Positions 8,658-10,134 of a stretch of DNA of 10,134 nt are shown here, piece by piece. The position numbers were made by a program, and so were the translations under genes. The stretch comes from Deltaproteobacteria bacterium (GTDB lineage: Bacteria > Desulfobacterota > Deferrimicrobia > Deferrimicrobiales > Deferrimicrobiaceae), in contig DOTC01000195.1 in assembly GCA_003513855.1 (NCBI GenBank), forward strand, positions 1 through 10,134. Reading direction: 5' to 3'. The notes below the pieces were generated by a model. It saw only the letters and a list, made by a program, of their open reading frames with translations, was not told the origin of the DNA and ran no database searches. Every line of letters begins with the position of its first letter. Positions within the stretch are counted from its first letter, which is position 1.

Positions 8658-9689
8658 ATGAAGGCCTCCTTTTTCCGCGCGCACGGAGGGCTCGACAAGA
8701 TCCAGCACGGCGACCTCCCCGACCCCGTCCCGGGGGCGGGCGAGGTCCGGGTCCGGATCCGCGCGGGCGCGCTCAATCACCTCGACCTCTTCGTCCGGAA
8801 CGGGATCCCGGGACTGACGCTTGCGTTGCCGCACGTGATGGGGGCGGACGGCGCGGGGGTCGTCGACCTCGTCGGCCCGGGGGTCACGCGGGTGGCGCCG
8901 GGCGACGAGGTGGTCCTGAACCCGGGCATAAACTGCGGGTCGTGCGAGTTCTGCCTCCGCGGGGAGCACTCCCTTTGCCGTTCATTCCACCTCCTAGGCG
9001 AGCACGTCTGGGGGACCTTCGCCGGATACGTCGTTGCCCCCGAGATCAACGCATACCCGAGGCCGCAGGGCCTCACCTGGGAGGAGTCCGCGGCGTTTCC
9101 CCTGACCTTCCTCACCGCATGGCGGATGCTCGTCACCAAGGCGAAGGCCAGGCCGGGCGAGTCGATTCTCATCCTCGGGATCGGGGGAGGCGTGTCCCTT
9201 GCGGCGTTCCAGATCGCGAAGCTGCTCGGGCTCACCGTCGGGGTCACGTCGGGGAGCGCCGACAAGCTCCTTCGCGCGAAGGAGATGGGGGCGGAGTTCG
9301 TCATCGACCACGGGGCGGCCGACTTCTCCCGCGAGACCCGGAAGATCACGGGGAAACGGGGCGTCGACATCGTGCTCGACTCCGTGGGGAAGGCGACCTG
9401 GAAGCGGTCGATCGCCTCCCTCGCCCGGGGCGGCAGGCTGCTCACGTGCGGGGCGACGACGGGGCCGGATCCCGAGGAGGACCTCGCCCGGATCTTCTGG
9501 AACCAGCTGACGGTCATGGGCTCCACGATGGGGACGCACGCCGAGTTTTCCGATCTGCTCCGGATGTTCGAGGGAGGGGGGATCCGTCCGGTGGTCGATT
9601 CCGTCTTCCCCCTGTCCGAGACCCGGGAAGCCCAGCGCCGGATGGAGGAGAAGAAGCAGTTCGGGAAGATCGTCATCCGGGCCGATTGA
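8658..9689 (+). CDS. Zinc-binding MDR-family NAD(P)-dependent dehydrogenase/reductase
   Basis: This 343-residue cytoplasmic oxidoreductase has the medium-chain dehydrogenase layout: a GroES-like domain (about 1-130), a Rossmann cofactor domain (about 150-290) and return to the catalytic domain. The Rossmann loop is G174-I-G-G-G178. Structural-zinc cysteines are present (C93, C96, C99, C107 in C-x2-C-x2-C-x7-C). The catalytic-zinc ligands are not: the usual Cys of the first motif is N40 (N-H-L-D) and GHE is replaced by G62-A-D. It is therefore more like a quinone/enoyl-type reductase than a classical alcohol dehydrogenase. The S198-G-S-x-D-K motif after the second strand would suit NADPH. The start ATG 8658 has GGGGGA about 8 bases upstream. 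It lies 44 bases after the response regulator with no clear promoter. The substrate is unknown. Confidence 0.9.
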   Translation: MKASFFRAHGGLDKIQHGDLPDPVPGAGEVRVRIRAGALNHLDLFVRNGIPGLTLALPHVMGADGAGVVDLVGPGVTRVAPGDEVVLNPGINCGSCEFCLRGEHSLCRSFHLLGEHVWGTFAGYVVAPEINAYPRPQGLTWEESAAFPLTFLTAWRMLVTKAKARPGESILILGIGGGVSLAAFQIAKLLGLTVGVTSGSADKLLRAKEMGAEFVIDHGAADFSRETRKITGKRGVDIVLDSVGKATWKRSIASLARGGRLLTCGATTGPDPEEDLARIFWNQLTVMGSTMGTHAEFSDLLRMFEGGGIRPVVDSVFPLSETREAQRRMEEKKQFGKIVIRAD

Positions 9690-9714
9690 CCGCCTCGGAG
9701 AGCGCTGATAGGCT
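9686..9714 (+). promoter_or_regulatory. Putative sigma-70 promoter for the 101-residue gene
   Basis: TTGACC (9686-9691, 5/6 to TTGACA) is followed by an ideal 17-base spacer and the -10 candidate TAGGCT (9709-9714), which keeps the crucial T, A and final T. TG one base upstream (9706-9707) makes it an extended -10. The -35 contains the TGA stop of the dehydrogenase gene. A start near 9721 would leave a leader of about 29 bases before the ATG. Confidence 0.45.
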
Positions 9715-9749
9715 AGGGCGCAGCAAACATCCTGCCAGGAGGTCCCCCG

Positions 9750-10055
9750 ATGATCACGTTCGAGTACCGGTTCGACGTTCTCCCCGGGAAGGGGAAGGAG
9801 TACCAGAAATACCTGGCCCGCGCCGGGAAAGACATCTGGCTCCGGTTCCCCGGCGTCCGGTCGGTCAGGATCTACCAGAGCATGCTGGGCGGTTCCTCCC
9901 CGCAGCGCGTGGTCCAGGTGGATCTCGACAACCTCGCGGCCCTGGAAAAAATCCTCGCCAGCCCGGAATTCAAGAAGGCGAAAGAGACGTTCCACGGGCT
10001 GGTGACGAACGTTACCGACTCGCTGCTGACCCTGGCGAGCGAACAGAAGAGATAG
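9750..10055 (+). CDS. Hypothetical protein, probable dimeric alpha/beta-barrel (ferredoxin-like) fold
   Basis: This 101-residue soluble protein has no assigned family. The predicted pattern is strand (3-10, TFEYRFDV), helix (12-30), strand (35-46, GVRSVRIYQSML), strand (52-59, QRVVQVDL), helix (61-80) and a C-terminal helix (82-98). This resembles ABM/EthD-like dimeric alpha/beta-barrel proteins. The phrase S71-P-E-F-K-K before the last helices is also typical of that fold. No signal peptide, membrane segment or cysteine is present. The start is well supported by AGGAGGT (9737-9743) 6 bases before ATG 9750. The gene has its own promoter candidate and is followed by a strong hairpin, so it is probably monocistronic. 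Function (small monooxygenase, sensor or stress protein) cannot be decided from sequence. Confidence 0.85.
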   Translation: MITFEYRFDVLPGKGKEYQKYLARAGKDIWLRFPGVRSVRIYQSMLGGSSPQRVVQVDLDNLAALEKILASPEFKKAKETFHGLVTNVTDSLLTLASEQKR

Positions 10056-10082
10056 GCGCTTTCCGCGCGGCGCGTCCCCGAT

Positions 10083-10118
10083 GCATGGGCGGCCCGTGGG
10101 CCGCCCGTGCCTATTTCT
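10083..10118 (+). terminator. Strong hairpin, probable shared terminator
   Basis: GCATGGGCGGCC (10083-10094) pairs with GGCCGCCCGTGC (10099-10110) over 12 base pairs, with one G-U wobble and a CGTG loop. A modest T-rich stretch (CTATTTCT, 10111-10118) follows. It lies 27 bases after the stop of the 101-residue gene. The weak U-tract makes it a less than canonical intrinsic terminator. It may serve both directions if a convergent gene ends at 10111. Confidence 0.6.
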
Positions 10119-10134
10119 GCCGCTGCCTCAGGAT
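10111..10134 (-). CDS. Possible C-terminal end of a convergent minus-strand gene
   Basis: Read from the right edge on the minus strand, the last codons spell I-L-R-Q-R-Q-K followed by TAG (complement of 10111-10113), directly beside the hairpin. A charged tail ending next to a terminator is what a convergent gene end looks like. Seven codons are too few to identify anything, and any open frame could look like this by chance. Confidence 0.25.
   Translation of the reverse strand: MLRQRQK

Overview
The window is gene-dense, high-GC (roughly two thirds G+C by eye) bacterial chromosome. Codon choice is strongly GC-ending, Shine-Dalgarno sites are short and purine-rich, and genes abut or overlap by a few bases. 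An NtrC-type regulator, a stand-alone AmrS radical SAM enzyme, an RMD1/DUF155 protein and a CPBP protease fit a deltaproteobacterial (Desulfuromonadota-like) or related uncultured lineage. This placement is inference: no rRNA or lineage-diagnostic marker is present. No transposon, phage gene, CRISPR array, tRNA or rRNA was seen, and no gene-free stretch exceeds about 110 bases.

Region 1 (1-3193, + strand) holds the 3' end of a HAD-family (phosphoglycolate phosphatase-like) gene, a CPBP intramembrane protease, an RMD1/DUF155 membrane-anchored protein and phosphoglycerate kinase (pgk). The first three are tightly packed. pgk appears to have its own extended -10 promoter overlapping the RMD1 stop codon.

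Region 2 (3201-3601) has a small minus-strand ferritin-like gene that converges on pgk (7 bases apart) and diverges from ligA. The 104-base divergent spacer is the most regulatory-looking stretch of the window. It has overlapping back-to-back -10 elements and a perfect 18-base dyad containing GAAC-N4-GTTC, the form of the Gram-positive/actinobacterial LexA (SOS) box. The dyad is placed to control both directions.

Region 3 (3602-8613, + strand) looks like one operon: ligA (NAD+ DNA ligase), acyP (acylphosphatase, 4-base overlap), amrS (14-base overlap), an 86-residue secreted or bitopic membrane protein, and a NtrC-architecture response regulator. The regulator's receiver domain is intact, but its AAA+ domain has lost nearly every catalytic motif: Walker A Lys, Walker B Asp, GAFTGA, sensor I Asn and the arginine-finger region. 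It should not be a sigma-54 activator and is the most unusual protein in the window.

Region 4 (8658-10134) holds a zinc-binding MDR dehydrogenase that keeps its structural zinc cysteines but lacks catalytic-zinc ligands, then a 101-residue putative dimeric alpha/beta-barrel protein with its own promoter and an ideal Shine-Dalgarno. A strong 12-bp hairpin follows, probably a terminator shared with a convergent minus-strand gene whose last codons may lie at the window edge.

Most of this is ordinary chromosome. The two points most worth pursuing are the LexA-box-like dyad between ligA and the ferritin-like gene, and the catalytically dead NtrC-like regulator with its small membrane-protein neighbour.
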